Assembly: GCA_947455145.1 (NCBI GenBank)
Contig: CANGME010000006.1
Span: forward strand, 1 to 64,000
DNA: 64,000 nucleotides
Source: Comamonadaceae bacterium
GTDB lineage: Bacteria; Pseudomonadota; Gammaproteobacteria; Burkholderiales; Burkholderiaceae_C
Reading direction: 5' to 3'
Shown: piece after piece, positions 1 to 8,575 of the stretch
Layout: each line of letters begins with the position of its first letter
Numbering within the stretch: position 1 is the stretch's first letter
Made by a program: the position numbers and the translations under genes
Notes under the pieces: model-generated
The model's input: the letters and a program-made list of their open reading frames with translations, nothing else
Database searches by the model: none
Told to the model about the DNA's origin: nothing

Positions 1-78
1 TTTACGGCCCGCGCCAAAGGCCGCGGCAACCAAATCAGAAAACCCACGTGCCATGTGTACGTGACGGTTGGTAACTGA
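1..78 (+). CDS. rplV: 50S ribosomal protein L22, C-terminal end (partial)
   Basis: The first 25 codons of the window read in frame 1 to a TGA at 76-78 and end in [11 protein letters not shown], the conserved C-terminal strand of bacterial L22. The gene begins outside the window. L22 lines the exit tunnel of the large subunit. It directly precedes rpsC, the standard S10-operon order, which supports the call although only the tail is visible. Confidence 0.9.
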   Translation, partial: FTARAKGRGNQIRKPTCHVYVTVGN

Positions 79-94
79 AAGAGGCCAGGAAACT

Positions 95-1003
95 ATGGGA
101 CAAAAAATCAACCCAACCGGCTTTCGCCTTGCGATCAGCCGTAACTGGTCCTCACGCTGGTACGCCAGCAACCGTGACTTCGCTGGCATGCTGGCTGAAG
201 ACATCAAGGTGCGTGAGTACCTCAAGCTCAAGCTGAAAAATGCATCAGTGTCGCGCGTTCTGATCGAGCGCCCCGCCAAAAATGCCCGCATCACTATTTT
301 CTCGGCACGTCCGGGCGTGGTGATCGGCAAAAAAGGCGAAGACATCGAGAACTTGAAGCGCGAACTCGGCAAGCAGCTGGGTGTGCCAGTCGCCGTCAAC
401 ATCGAAGAAGTGCGCAAGCCTGAAATCGATGCCAAGTTGATTGCTGACAGCATCACTCAACAGCTCGAGAAGCGGATCATGTTCCGTCGTGCTATGAAGC
501 GTGCCATGCAAAACGCCATGCGTCTGGGTGCCCTTGGCATCAAGATTATGTCGTCTGGACGTCTGAACGGTATTGAGATTGCTCGTTGCGAGTGGTACCG
601 TGAAGGCCGCGTGCCACTTCACACTTTGCGTGCAGACATCGACTATGGCACTTCAGAAGCCAAGACCACTTACGGCATCATTGGTGTCAAGGTCTGGGTC
701 TACAAGGGTGACACGTTGGGTCGTAACGACCTGCCGGCAGCCGTTGAACCCCGTGCTGAAGAAGAACGCCGCCCCCGTGGCCCGCGTCGTGATGACCGTG
801 GTGGCGCTGGCCGCCCAGGTTCTGATCGTCCAGCCGCTGCACCTCGTGGTGCACGTCGTCCAGTGGGTGCTAATGCTGCGCCTGCGGATGGCAGCGACAA
901 ACCCGCTGAGGCCTCTGGTGCCGAAGCCCCGACAACCACCGTTAAGCGCGTCCGCAAGGTAGCCGCGCCAGCTGCAGCAGCTGACGGTGTCAAAGGAGAA
1001 TAA
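95..1003 (+). CDS. rpsC: 30S ribosomal protein S3 with long C-terminal tail
   Basis: S3 binds 16S rRNA in the small-subunit head near the mRNA entry site. The protein opens with [10 protein letters not shown] and carries the type-2 KH loop VIGKKG near residues 76-81, then the conserved C-terminal domain up to about residue 211. From there about 90 residues are rich in R, P, G and A and look disordered. The whole protein is 302 aa against 233 aa in E. coli. I chose ATG 95 because it begins the family N-terminus and has AGGA upstream; an in-frame TTG at 68 would overlap rplV. It lies between rplV and rplP in the S10 operon. The identity is secure; the role of the tail is unknown. Confidence 0.97.
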   Translation: MGQKINPTGFRLAISRNWSSRWYASNRDFAGMLAEDIKVREYLKLKLKNASVSRVLIERPAKNARITIFSARPGVVIGKKGEDIENLKRELGKQLGVPVAVNIEEVRKPEIDAKLIADSITQQLEKRIMFRRAMKRAMQNAMRLGALGIKIMSSGRLNGIEIARCEWYREGRVPLHTLRADIDYGTSEAKTTYGIIGVKVWVYKGDTLGRNDLPAAVEPRAEEERRPRGPRRDDRGGAGRPGSDRPAAAPRGARRPVGANAAPADGSDKPAEASGAEAPTTTVKRVRKVAAPAAAADGVKGE

Positions 1004-1005
1004 AG

Positions 1006-1422
1006 ATGCTGCAACCTGCTCGTAGAAAATACCGCAAGGAACAAAAAGGTCGTAACACTGGGATCGCCACACGTGGCAGCTCGGTCGCCTTTGGTGACTT
1101 CGGCCTGAAATGTACAGATCGAGGCCGACTCACTGCCCGTCAAATTGAAGCGGCTCGCCGTGCAATTTCGCGTCACGTTAAACGTGGTGGTCGTATTTGG
1201 ATCCGTGTCTTCCCTGACAAGCCAATTTCGCAGAAACCTGCTGAAGTTCGTATGGGTAACGGCAAGGGCAATCCCGAGTACTACGTGGCTGAGATTCAGC
1301 CCGGTAAGATCGTGTTTGAAATTGTCGGCGTTCCAGAAGAACTCGCTCGTGAAGCCTTCCGTTTGGCCGCTGCTAAGTTGCCCTTGCGTACCACTTTTGT
1401 GGCCCGCATGATTGGCCAGTAA
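1006..1422 (+). CDS. rplP: 50S ribosomal protein L16
   Basis: This 138-aa protein has the L16 opening [17 protein letters not shown] and the conserved stretches [13 protein letters not shown] and [14 protein letters not shown]16 helps organise the A-site region of the 50S subunit. It starts 3 nt after the rpsC stop, so translational coupling is likely. The length matches the family (136-138 aa). Nothing is unusual. Confidence 0.98.
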   Translation: MLQPARRKYRKEQKGRNTGIATRGSSVAFGDFGLKCTDRGRLTARQIEAARRAISRHVKRGGRIWIRVFPDKPISQKPAEVRMGNGKGNPEYYVAEIQPGKIVFEIVGVPEELAREAFRLAAAKLPLRTTFVARMIGQ

Positions 1423-1438
1423 TCAGGAGAAGATGAAT

Positions 1439-1645
1439 ATGAACACTACTGAACTGCGCCAAAAAGACGTTGCCGGTGTGCAAGCCGAAGTTAAAGCTTT
1501 GCAAAAAGCCCACTTTGGTCTGCGTATGCAAAAAGCCACGCAACAACTCAATAACACCGCTACGCTGCGCTCCACGCGCCGTGAAATTGCTCGCGCCAAG
1601 ACCATTCTTGTCGAGAAGCAAAGCGCTGCTAAAACCGCCAAATAA
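1439..1645 (+). CDS. rpmC: 50S ribosomal protein L29
   Basis: L29 sits beside the exit tunnel and contributes to the docking site for trigger factor and SRP. The 68-aa product has the family's helical hairpin, with [20 protein letters not shown] as the conserved second half. ATG 1439 is 8 nt after AGGAGA and is preferred to ATG 1433, which would leave only 2 nt. The gene lies between rplP and rpsQ as usual, and its length is close to the 63-65 aa typical of the family. Confidence 0.95.
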   Translation: MNTTELRQKDVAGVQAEVKALQKAHFGLRMQKATQQLNNTATLRSTRREIARAKTILVEKQSAAKTAK

Positions 1646-1655
1646 GGAGCTCTGA

Positions 1656-1925
1656 ATGACGGAAGCTAAAACATCCCTCAAGCGCACCTTGATCGGCAAG
1701 GTCGTTAGCGACAAACGGGCCAAGACGGTCACGGTGTTGATTGAGCGTCGTGTCAAACACGAACTCTACGGAAAAATCGTTGGTAAATCCAGCAAGTACC
1801 ACGCCCATGACGAAAAGGGTGAGTACAAGCTGGGTGATGTCATCGAAATCACCGAAAGCCGCCCCATCTCCAAAACCAAGAACTGGGTTGCGACCCGTCT
1901 GGTTGAGAAGGCTGCTGCTGTTTAA
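1656..1925 (+). CDS. rpsQ: 30S ribosomal protein S17
   Basis: The 89-aa product shows the S17 OB-fold signature ([18 protein letters not shown], then [15 protein letters not shown]). S17 is a primary 16S rRNA binder. AAGGAG stands just upstream of ATG 1656. It is the last ribosomal gene of this block: a terminator follows at about 1959 and the next gene is a peroxiredoxin, so rplN and the rest of the spc operon are not directly downstream. Confidence 0.97.
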   Translation: MTEAKTSLKRTLIGKVVSDKRAKTVTVLIERRVKHELYGKIVGKSSKYHAHDEKGEYKLGDVIEITESRPISKTKNWVATRLVEKAAAV

Positions 1926-1958
1926 GCTGTTACCAGCCTAACCAGCAAGGTTCCTCAA

Positions 1959-1985
1959 AACGGCTCACAATGTGGGCCGTTTTTC
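1959..1985 (+). terminator. Intrinsic terminator after rpsQ
   Basis: The arms AACGGCTCACA and TGTGGGCCGTT can pair with one G-U, and TTTT follows directly. It lies 34 nt past the rpsQ stop and closes the S10-operon transcript. Confidence 0.8.
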
Positions 1986-2017
1986 ATTAGAAAATAATTT
2001 TTAACCAAGGATAGAAA

Positions 2018-2533
2018 ATGATCAAAGTCGGTGACAAACTGCCCGCAGGCACGTTGATGGAATACTCAGAAGTTGAGGGTGAAGGTTGCAGCATTGGCCC
2101 TAATGCGGTTGATGTTCAAAAAGCCAGCAGCGGCAAGACTATCGCCTTGTTTGCATTGCCGGGTGCTTTCACGCCTACCTGCTCAGCCAAACATGTGCCT
2201 GGTTACGTTGCGAAGTTCGACGAACTCAAAGCGGCTGGCGTGGATGAAATTTGGTGCGTGAGTGTGAATGACGCCTTTGTCATGGGTGCATGGGCGCGTG
2301 ACCAAAAAACGGTTGGCAAAGTGCGCATGCTGGGTGATGGCAGTGCCGATTTCACCAAAGCAACCGGCTTGGTTTTGGACTTGACAGCACGCGGCATGGG
2401 CTTGCGCAGCAACCGTTACTCGATGTTGATCAAAGACGGCACCGTTGTTGCCCTGAACAACGAAGGCCCAGGCAAGTTTGAAGTCAGTGACGCGGCCACA
2501 CTGCTGTCACAAGCAGCGACAGCCACGCTGTAA
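2018..2533 (+). CDS. Peroxiredoxin, Prx5 (redoxin) family
   Basis: A thiol peroxidase that reduces H2O2 or organic hydroperoxides. The motif PGAFTPTCS places the peroxidatic cysteine at Cys55, and the fold continues with VDEIWCVSVND and AWARDQ, as in Prx5-type enzymes. Other cysteines lie at about 24 and 80, so the resolving cysteine cannot be assigned by eye. The length of 171 aa is usual. ATG 2018 follows AAGGA. The gene has its own terminator and appears monocistronic. The reductant (glutaredoxin or thioredoxin) is not encoded nearby. Confidence 0.93.
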   Translation: MIKVGDKLPAGTLMEYSEVEGEGCSIGPNAVDVQKASSGKTIALFALPGAFTPTCSAKHVPGYVAKFDELKAAGVDEIWCVSVNDAFVMGAWARDQKTVGKVRMLGDGSADFTKATGLVLDLTARGMGLRSNRYSMLIKDGTVVALNNEGPGKFEVSDAATLLSQAATATL

Positions 2534-2555
2534 TCATTCAGATCACCGCGATGTG

Positions 2556-2592
2556 CAGGGCTGCTGTCGAAAGTCAGCAGCCCTGTTGTGTT
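2556..2592 (+). terminator. Intrinsic terminator after peroxiredoxin
   Basis: A perfect 11-bp stem (CAGGGCTGCTG / CAGCAGCCCTG) with an 8-nt loop is followed by the T-rich TTGTGTTT, 22 nt after the stop codon. Confidence 0.85.
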
Positions 2593-2650
2593 TCAATTGA
2601 CCAGAGTAAGCCTTTTTAAGGCTCAAGGCACTTTGCGTTGGAGGATTCTC

Positions 2651-3475
2651 ATGATGTCAAAAATTACCCGTCAATTCAAACTCACATTGGCTTTAAGTGC
2701 TGCTCTGTTCGGCATGGGGTGTCAGACCGTACAAACTACCCAACCAGGCACAGTGGGCATCACGCGCACGCAAAGCATGGCGGTGAGCGACCAGCAAATT
2801 AACACGGCGTCCGCCCAAGCCTACAGCAAACTGGTGCAAGAGTCCGCTGGCAAAAGCCAACTCAATCGAGATGCCGCGATGAACGCACGCGTTCAAGAAA
2901 TTGCACGTCGCTTGATCGCGCAAACCCGTGTCTTTCGTGAAGACGCCAGCCGCTGGCGCTGGGAGGTTAATGTGTTTCAGAGCGATCAGGTAAATGCCTT
3001 TTGCATGGCGGGCGGCAAGATTGGTATTTACTCCGGCATTATCAGCAAACTTCAGCTCACAGACAGCGAGCTGGCGGCTGTGATGGGTCATGAAATGGCG
3101 CATGCCTTGCGAGAGCACGTACGCGAACAAGTCTCACTGCAATATGCCACGCAACTGCCCGGGATCTTGTTGGCCGCTGTCACAGGGATTCAAGCGCTAG
3201 GCCAACTCGGTGACATGGTCAGTAGTGTGACCCTGGGCTTGCCACGCAGTCGCCAAGCGGAAGTGGAAGCTGATGAAATCGGTGTTGAGCTGGCCGCACG
3301 AGCTGGATATGACCCACGCGCTGCCATCAGTTTGTGGCAAAAAATGAACCGTTTGGGTGGAAGTCGACCCCCAGAATTTATGAGCACCCATCCCTCACCA
3401 GAATCCAGAGAACAAGACTTGGCTGCTACGAGCGAAAAGGTTATGTCACTGTATCGAGCCACCAGTGCACGCTGA
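2651..3475 (+). CDS. M48 family zinc metalloprotease, lipoprotein
   Basis: A predicted periplasmic protease of the BepA/LoiP type, a family linked to outer-membrane protein quality control. The N-terminus is a lipoprotein signal with lipobox LFGMGC (Cys24). The zinc motif HEMAH lies at about 147-151 and the third ligand is in EVEADEIG near residue 206. The protein is 274 aa and lacks the C-terminal TPR of BepA, so it is the short LoiP/YcaL-like form. GGAGGA precedes ATG 2651; ATG 2654 is equally possible. It stands alone, followed by a convergent cytochrome gene. Confidence 0.9.
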   Translation: MMSKITRQFKLTLALSAALFGMGCQTVQTTQPGTVGITRTQSMAVSDQQINTASAQAYSKLVQESAGKSQLNRDAAMNARVQEIARRLIAQTRVFREDASRWRWEVNVFQSDQVNAFCMAGGKIGIYSGIISKLQLTDSELAAVMGHEMAHALREHVREQVSLQYATQLPGILLAAVTGIQALGQLGDMVSSVTLGLPRSRQAEVEADEIGVELAARAGYDPRAAISLWQKMNRLGGSRPPEFMSTHPSPESREQDLAATSEKVMSLYRATSAR

Positions 3476-3502
3476 ATCGGCTGTAGCGCACGCATACTCA
3501 CT

Positions 3503-4168
3503 TCAAGAGCCGAGACGAAGTAGCCAGATCACCCCGCCTGCACAGACGGCCACGATGAGCAGTGCAGCTAGGCGAGTTTTGAGGTCATCGCGGCTGGACA
3601 ACGTGGGGTGTTGGACCTGCTTGTCGCCAAGCAACATAGGGCTGATGAGGTTTTGGCGTTTGTGGAGCAAGTAAACAAAAATAGCAATGATGTGAACGCT
3701 GATCAAAGAAATCAAGATAAATTGACCAATCTCCTTGTGATAGTAGGTTGCTTGACTGACGAGGGCGTTGGAGACCAGGGCGGTAAAAGGTCCGCTCGCT
3801 GCGATTTCGTCATCACTGAACAAGCCGGTGGCGACTTGCAGCAGCAGAAACAACAACATGGCCAGTACCGAGAACGAGCCCAAAGGGTTGTGTCCAACCA
3901 ACACTGAATGGTCGGTATGGCCCCTCAGATAGCGGCTGAGCTTGTCCGGTGCGAAGTGAAAGGAAGAAAAGCGGGACCAATGGCCGCCCACTACGCCCCA
4001 CACCAATCGAAACAACAACAGAGTTAAAACCCCGTAACCCAGCAAAAAGTGCCACTTCATGGCCAAGCCGCCGATCTTGGCCGTGACCAACAAGGCCACA
4101 ACAAAGAAGGCCAAGATCCAATGAAAAATGCGAGTGGGTAAATCCCAAACCCTGACCGTGTGTTTCAC
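3503..4168 (-). CDS. Cytochrome b561-type di-heme membrane protein
   Basis: A 221-aa inner-membrane cytochrome b of the b561 / hydrogenase-type b family. Hydrophobic segments fall at about 13-30, 40-60, 95-118, 145-165 and 198-216, with candidate heme histidines in RIFHW, KWHFLLGY, YYHKEIGQF and SVHIIAI. The start is GTG with AGGAGT 6 nt upstream. It is divergent from a cytochrome c' gene, and the two are often neighbours in betaproteobacteria. It probably passes electrons between the quinone pool and a periplasmic c-type protein; the partner is inferred. Confidence 0.88.
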   Translation of the reverse strand: MKHTVRVWDLPTRIFHWILAFFVVALLVTAKIGGLAMKWHFLLGYGVLTLLLFRLVWGVVGGHWSRFSSFHFAPDKLSRYLRGHTDHSVLVGHNPLGSFSVLAMLLFLLLQVATGLFSDDEIAASGPFTALVSNALVSQATYYHKEIGQFILISLISVHIIAIFVYLLHKRQNLISPMLLGDKQVQHPTLSSRDDLKTRLAALLIVAVCAGGVIWLLRLGS

Positions 4169-4231
4169 GTTTGACTCCTAGTGCAATGAAATAGCAATAT
4201 AAACCTAAGGGCTTTCCCTAGTCCCAGAGAA

Positions 4232-4260
4232 TTGTGTGAACTATACCGGGGCACTACACT
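4232..4260 (+). promoter_or_regulatory. Candidate sigma-70 promoter for cytochrome c'
   Basis: TTGTGT (4232-4237) and TACACT (4255-4260) are separated by 17 nt and lie about 50 nt before the cytochrome c' start. The fit is by eye only. Confidence 0.45.
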
Positions 4261-4309
4261 CACACGCTCGTATAGCCTCAACCTTTCCAACCCATAGACA
4301 AGGAAAACC

Positions 4310-4762
4310 ATGAAAATCATCAGCGCAGTAGTTTTAGCGGCCTCATCCTTGGTATTCAGCAGCGCGGCCAACGCCCAGTTTGCCAAAGCAGAGGATGCCA
4401 TCAAATATAGGAAAAATGCCCTGTTTGTCATGAGTCAACACTATGGGCGAATTGGCGCCATGGTGAATGGCCGCGTCCCGTTTGATGCGAAAGCAGCAGC
4501 AGAAAATGCGGCCATAGCCGAAAGCATGTCCAAACTTCCATGGGCTGGCTTTGGCGCAGGCACGGACAAGGGCGATACAAAGGCAAAGCCTGAGATCTGG
4601 ACTGAGCAGGCCAAGTTCAAGGAAAACGGAGACAAGATGATGGCTGAAATGACAAAGCTTTCAGCGGCAGCAAAGACTGGCAATTTAGATAGCATCAAAA
4701 CTGCTTTTGCGGCCACATCTGATACCTGTAAGACCTGCCATGATGCTTACCGAGCCAAATAA
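4310..4762 (+). CDS. Cytochrome c' (class II c-type cytochrome)
   Basis: A periplasmic four-helix cytochrome with one C-terminal heme, a family that binds NO and is linked to nitrosative stress defence. A signal peptide ends in ANA-Q near residue 22. The heme site CKTCH is at residues 140-144, only six residues from the end, as is typical of class II cytochromes. The length of 150 aa is usual. SD AAGGAA precedes ATG 4310. It is divergent from the b561-type cytochrome, a plausible electron donor. Confidence 0.93.
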   Translation: MKIISAVVLAASSLVFSSAANAQFAKAEDAIKYRKNALFVMSQHYGRIGAMVNGRVPFDAKAAAENAAIAESMSKLPWAGFGAGTDKGDTKAKPEIWTEQAKFKENGDKMMAEMTKLSAAAKTGNLDSIKTAFAATSDTCKTCHDAYRAK

Positions 4763-4780
4763 ATAGCTTCTCTCAATGTA

Positions 4781-4813
4781 TAAAGGGCGCTGTTATCAGC
4801 GCCCTTTATTTTT
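4781..4813 (+). terminator. Intrinsic terminator after cytochrome c'
   Basis: A perfect 12-bp stem TAAAGGGCGCTG / CAGCGCCCTTTA with a TTAT loop, followed by TTTTT. It lies just before the convergent end of the thioredoxin gene at 4821 and may insulate both. Confidence 0.88.
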
Positions 4814-4820
4814 GAACGAT

Positions 4821-5318
4821 TCAGGCCTGAGCGAGCAACAATTCAATCAAGCGGTGCAACTCAGCAAAATCCGGCTGACCCACATAACGCTTAACAATCT
4901 CACCTTGTTTGTTGACGACATAGGTCGTGGGGGTAAGTTGAACGTCACCCCAGGCTTTGGCCACAGCCCCCGTGTTGTCAATGGCAACTTTGAAGGGGAG
5001 TTTGCGAGTCTCGGAGAAATTAACGACATAACTCGGCGGGTCGTAGCTCATGGCGACTGCAATGGTTTCAAAGCCACGTGCTTGGTACTTGTTAAAGGTG
5101 TCAATCACTCGGGGCATTTCTGCCACACAGGTCGTGCAACTGGTGGCCCAAAAATTAACCAAGGTCACCTTGCCTTTGAAGTCAGCGGTCGTTCGCTTGG
5201 ATCCGTCAAGTAAAACAAAACTTGTTTCAGGTGCGGTATTGCTGTTTGCGGGCGAGAAAAAAAGCCACCCCACAGCGGACATGGCCAAGAATGAGGCAAG
5301 ATAGAGAATTCGTTTCAT
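4821..5318 (-). CDS. TlpA/ResA-like thioredoxin-fold protein
   Basis: A 165-aa membrane-anchored periplasmic thiol-disulfide protein. An N-terminal hydrophobic segment (about 4-22) is followed by the redoxin core with WATSCTTC (Cys61, Cys64), and the cis-proline region is LTPTTYVV. Such proteins reduce apocytochrome c cysteines or other periplasmic disulfides, which suits the cytochrome neighbours. ATG 5318 was chosen because it starts the anchor; longer versions would run through the divergent gene. The Shine-Dalgarno is weak. The exact substrate is unknown. Confidence 0.85.
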   Translation of the reverse strand: MKRILYLASFLAMSAVGWLFFSPANSNTAPETSFVLLDGSKRTTADFKGKVTLVNFWATSCTTCVAEMPRVIDTFNKYQARGFETIAVAMSYDPPSYVVNFSETRKLPFKVAIDNTGAVAKAWGDVQLTPTTYVVNKQGEIVKRYVGQPDFAELHRLIELLLAQA

Positions 5319-5333
5319 ATCAAGGGAGCTTTC

Positions 5334-6038
5334 ATGATTCGTCGAGAGTTTAATTCGGTTTGTATTCCCGCGTTGTTGACATTGCTGGGCACGGTGCATG
5401 GCCAAGCACTGGCCTTAACACTCGCCGACTTGAGTGGCGCAGATGCTTCGCGCGGACTCAAAGCCGCTTTGGAGCAAGGCGCTAAGACCGCGATTAGTTT
5501 GCTCGGCAAGACAGATGGATTCCTGGGCAATGAAAAAGTTCGCATTCCTTTGCCTGGGTATTTGAACGACGCCAGCCAATTGTTGCGCACTTTCGGCATG
5601 GGACAGCGGTTGGATGAATTGATCACCGCCATGAACCGAGCGGCCGAATCGGCGGTGCCCTTGGCCCAAGACCTGTTGCTGAATGCGGTTAAGTCCATGA
5701 ACGTGGACGATGCAAAAAAGATTTTGAGTGGTGGCGACACCTCGGTAACCGCTTTTTTCACCGAAAAAACTCGCTCACCATTGGCAGAGAAATTTCTGCC
5801 CATCGTGACCAAATCGACAGAGAAAGTGGGGCTGGCCGCAAGCTACAACCAAGTCGCCGGCAAAGCAGTTGATATGGGGTTGATTGGCAAAGAAAACGCC
5901 AGCATTCAGCAGTACGTTACGGGCAAGTCGCTCGACGGGCTGTATTTCATGATTGGTGAACAGGAAAAGAAAATTCGCCAAGACCCAGTGGGTACCGGCA
6001 GCGCACTACTCAGCAAGGTTTTTGGCGCATTGAAATAA
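5334..6038 (+). CDS. DUF4197 family protein, exported
   Basis: A 234-aa secreted protein of unknown function. It has a signal peptide (about 1-28, cleavage near ALA) and the DUF4197 pattern: LGGADASRGL-like start, GFLGNEKVRIPLPG, then AESAVPLAQDLL, and a C-terminus with GLDGLYFMIGEQEKKIRQDP. The family is common in proteobacterial envelopes without an assigned activity. AGGGAG precedes ATG 5334. It diverges from the thioredoxin gene with only 15 nt between starts, so the two must share or overlap promoter DNA. Confidence 0.82.
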   Translation: MIRREFNSVCIPALLTLLGTVHGQALALTLADLSGADASRGLKAALEQGAKTAISLLGKTDGFLGNEKVRIPLPGYLNDASQLLRTFGMGQRLDELITAMNRAAESAVPLAQDLLLNAVKSMNVDDAKKILSGGDTSVTAFFTEKTRSPLAEKFLPIVTKSTEKVGLAASYNQVAGKAVDMGLIGKENASIQQYVTGKSLDGLYFMIGEQEKKIRQDPVGTGSALLSKVFGALK

Positions 6039-6107
6039 GGCACAAGACAAGTCGAAAGTCGGGCTGACGTTTCATGATCGAGGCTGGGCTTTGATGATAA
6101 TCAAAGC

Positions 6108-6644
6108 ATGATGTATCGCCTCTTCAGTTTGATCAGCGCTAGCCTTGTGAGCTTGGCTGCGTGTAATCCGACGTTTAACTGGCGAGAGGCGCATTGGGCG
6201 CAAGACAAGGTTTTGAAAGTCCTCTTGCCGTGTAAAGCAGATCAGGGCAGTCGCCTCATGCAAATGGGCAATCAAACCATCACCATGAACATGATCGGCT
6301 GTGAGGCGGGTGGCGCGCTATTTGCAGTCTCGGAGGTAGAAGTGAACAACACCATGCATGCCATCGAGGTTCAGCGGCAATGGCAACAAGCCATGCTGGG
6401 CAATATGAAAGCAGACGTCTCGCCAGAGTTACTGAAGCAAGAGAGCTTTGTTCTTCGTGGGGCCAGTGAAGAACCACCAGCCATTCGAATTCAAGCTCAA
6501 GGCAAACGGCAAGATGGGCAAGCACTTAGCGTACAGGCGATCTGGTTTGCGCGGGGCGGTCGGCTCTACCATGCAGCCATGTATGCCGAAAAATTGGATG
6601 CTGACGTGACGAAGACATTTTTTGAAGGGCTTCGTTTCCCATGA
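6108..6644 (+). CDS. Hypothetical lipoprotein
   Basis: I do not recognise the family. The 178-aa protein starts with a lipoprotein signal (lipobox SLAAC, Cys19) and then a mixed alpha/beta domain. Its stop overlaps the next start by 4 nt (ATGA at 6641-6644), so it is translationally coupled to the MFS transporter. The pairing is suggestive but gives no function. ATG 6111 is an alternative start. Confidence 0.7.
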   Translation: MMYRLFSLISASLVSLAACNPTFNWREAHWAQDKVLKVLLPCKADQGSRLMQMGNQTITMNMIGCEAGGALFAVSEVEVNNTMHAIEVQRQWQQAMLGNMKADVSPELLKQESFVLRGASEEPPAIRIQAQGKRQDGQALSVQAIWFARGGRLYHAAMYAEKLDADVTKTFFEGLRFP

Positions 6645-7891
6645 ATATTTTGTCGCGCCGTGGATGCATCGTGGTGTTCTTGGTCTTTGCCTTTTCTTAC
6701 TTTTTCTCAACTTTGATTCGGGCCATCACGGCAACTTTGTCGCCTACGCTCACGCAAGAATTTGCGTTGAATGCCCGTGATTTGGGTTTGCTGGCGGGGG
6801 GCTATTTTTTAGGCTTTGCCGCAACGCAACTGCCGCTGGGGCGCTGGTTGGATCGGTATGGGCCCAGGCGTGTGATTCTTTGTTTTTTATCGGTCGCTGT
6901 TCTGGGTTGTTTGGCATTTGCATGGGCCACAAGTTTTGGCGGCTTGTTGCTGGCGCGGGTGCTGTGCGGGGTGGGGGTGAGTGCTTGTTTGATGGCCCCT
7001 TTAACGGGCTATCGGCGCTGGTTTCCCCTGACCATCCAGTTGCGGTCTAACTCATGGATGTTGATGACGGGTTCTATGGGCTTGGTGGCGTCAACCTTGC
7101 CGGTGCAGTGGCTGATGCCTGTGGTGGGATGGCGGGCCATCTTCATAGGCTTGGCCCTGTTGGTGGTGCTGGCCATGGTGATGATCGCGTGGGCCGTACC
7201 CGCTTGGCAGAGCGAGCCAAGCGATGCAGGGGACGACCAGAGCCCGCGCGACAACTCTTACCGCGAAGTCTGGAAGCACCCTTACTTTCGCAAGATGGCG
7301 GCGGTGGGGTTTGTTAACTATGGCGGACTTTTGGCGATTCAGACTTTATGGGCCGGGCCCTGGATGATGCAAGTGTCGGGCTACTCCGCCGTGCAAGCCG
7401 CCACCGGCATGTTCTGGATCAATGTGGCCATGTTGTGCGCATTTTGGGTGTGGGGTCTCATCAGCCCTTGGCTCACACGCAAAGGCTTGACGGTGGAGCA
7501 GATGATTCGTTACGGCTTGCCTTTGGGTTTTGTTTTTCTGGCCTTGAATGTGGCTTTTGGGCAGGCGTACCCAGGCGTGTCGGGGCTGCTGCTGGTCTTG
7601 TATTGCTTGAGCTGCACGACGATTGCCCTGGCGCAACCTTCTGTGGGCTTGGCGTTCCCGGCTGCATTGGCCGGGCGGGCCTTGTCGGCCTACAACCTGG
7701 TGATTTTTGCCGGGGTGTTTTGTATGCAATGGGGGATCGGTTTGCTCATCGATGGATTCGCGGCCTTCGGATGGCCCAGGAGCGCGGCCTTTCAAGGTGC
7801 TATGGCTGTATTTTTGGCCGGGGGCGTGGTGTCGTATATGAGTTTTGTGTTGAGCTCGAGCCAAGTCAATCGTGTCAAAACCTATGCATAA
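6641..7891 (+). CDS. MFS transporter
   Basis: A 416-aa major facilitator protein with about 12 hydrophobic segments. The loop 2-3 signature is visible as LPLGRWLDRYGPRRVI (about residues 65-80). The substrate is unknown. It overlaps the upstream lipoprotein by 4 nt and the following PTS EIIA gene by 8 nt, so it lies in one transcript with ptsH-ptsI. In many betaproteobacteria gshB, not an MFS gene, precedes this PTS block (from memory). Confidence 0.88.
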   Translation: MNILSRRGCIVVFLVFAFSYFFSTLIRAITATLSPTLTQEFALNARDLGLLAGGYFLGFAATQLPLGRWLDRYGPRRVILCFLSVAVLGCLAFAWATSFGGLLLARVLCGVGVSACLMAPLTGYRRWFPLTIQLRSNSWMLMTGSMGLVASTLPVQWLMPVVGWRAIFIGLALLVVLAMVMIAWAVPAWQSEPSDAGDDQSPRDNSYREVWKHPYFRKMAAVGFVNYGGLLAIQTLWAGPWMMQVSGYSAVQAATGMFWINVAMLCAFWVWGLISPWLTRKGLTVEQMIRYGLPLGFVFLALNVAFGQAYPGVSGLLLVLYCLSCTTIALAQPSVGLAFPAALAGRALSAYNLVIFAGVFCMQWGIGLLIDGFAAFGWPRSAAFQGAMAVFLAGGVVSYMSFVLSSSQVNRVKTYA

Positions 7892-8309
7892 CCTCATCTT
7901 CATCATCGCCCATGCCCCACTGGCAAGCGCGCTTCGTCAGTGTGTGGCCCATGTGTTTGCAGACCGTATGGACACGGTTTTGGCCTTGGATGTTGAGCCA
8001 GAAGCGTCAGTGTTGCAAAGTTTGACGTTGGCACAAAATCTTCTCAAGCCCTTTGGTGATAGTTCTATGCTGGTGCTGACCGATGTCATGGGTGCAACCC
8101 CTTGTAATGTGGCGCGCCAGCTGTGCAATGATCGATCAGCCCGCGTAGTAGCGGGGGTCAATTTGCCCATGCTGTGGCGTGCCGTGGCCTATCAGCATGA
8201 GGCTTTGGATACATTGATGGAAAAGGCCTTGAGCGGCGGCGTTCAAGGCATCATTCAAGTCGATGCCAAAATGGCACAAGAGCAGAATACTGAAGGGAAA
8301 AAAAAATGA
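7884..8309 (+). CDS. PTS EIIA component, mannose (EIIA-Man) family
   Basis: A 141-aa soluble phosphocarrier. The phosphorylated histidine is expected at His10 in FIIAHAPLA, and the fold continues with VLTDVMGATPCN and VAGVNLPML, typical of EIIA-Man domains. No EIIB, EIIC or EIID gene follows, so it is probably a regulatory phosphoacceptor rather than part of a sugar importer. ATG 7884 overlaps the MFS stop; a GTG at 7872 is possible. It overlaps ptsH by 4 nt (ATGA). Confidence 0.88.
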   Translation: MHNLIFIIAHAPLASALRQCVAHVFADRMDTVLALDVEPEASVLQSLTLAQNLLKPFGDSSMLVLTDVMGATPCNVARQLCNDRSARVVAGVNLPMLWRAVAYQHEALDTLMEKALSGGVQGIIQVDAKMAQEQNTEGKKK

Positions 8310-8575
8310 GCAAAGAAACCATCACCATCAGCAACAAACTGGGGCTGCATGCACGTGCCTCAGCCAAGCTCACTAAACTGGCGGGCAGCTTTCCTTGCGA
8401 AGTCTGGATAGCCAAGGGAGAGCGACGCGTTAACGCCAAAAGCATCATGGGTGTAATGATGTTGGCCGCCGGCTTGGGTACATCGGTAGAGCTTGAAACC
8501 ATCGGCGAGCGTGATCAGGAGGCCATGCAAGCGATAGTTAATTTGATCAACGATAAATTTGGAGAAGGTGAATGA
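8306..8575 (+). CDS. ptsH: Phosphocarrier protein HPr
   Basis: HPr relays phosphate from enzyme I to EIIA. The active His15 is in LGLHARAS and the regulatory serine position is Ser46 in AKSIMGVMM; an HPr kinase (hprK) is common in betaproteobacteria but not in this window. The length of 89 aa is normal. It overlaps both EIIA and ptsI by 4 nt, a tightly coupled operon. SD GGGAAA precedes the start. Confidence 0.95.
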   Translation: MSKETITISNKLGLHARASAKLTKLAGSFPCEVWIAKGERRVNAKSIMGVMMLAAGLGTSVELETIGERDQEAMQAIVNLINDKFGEGE

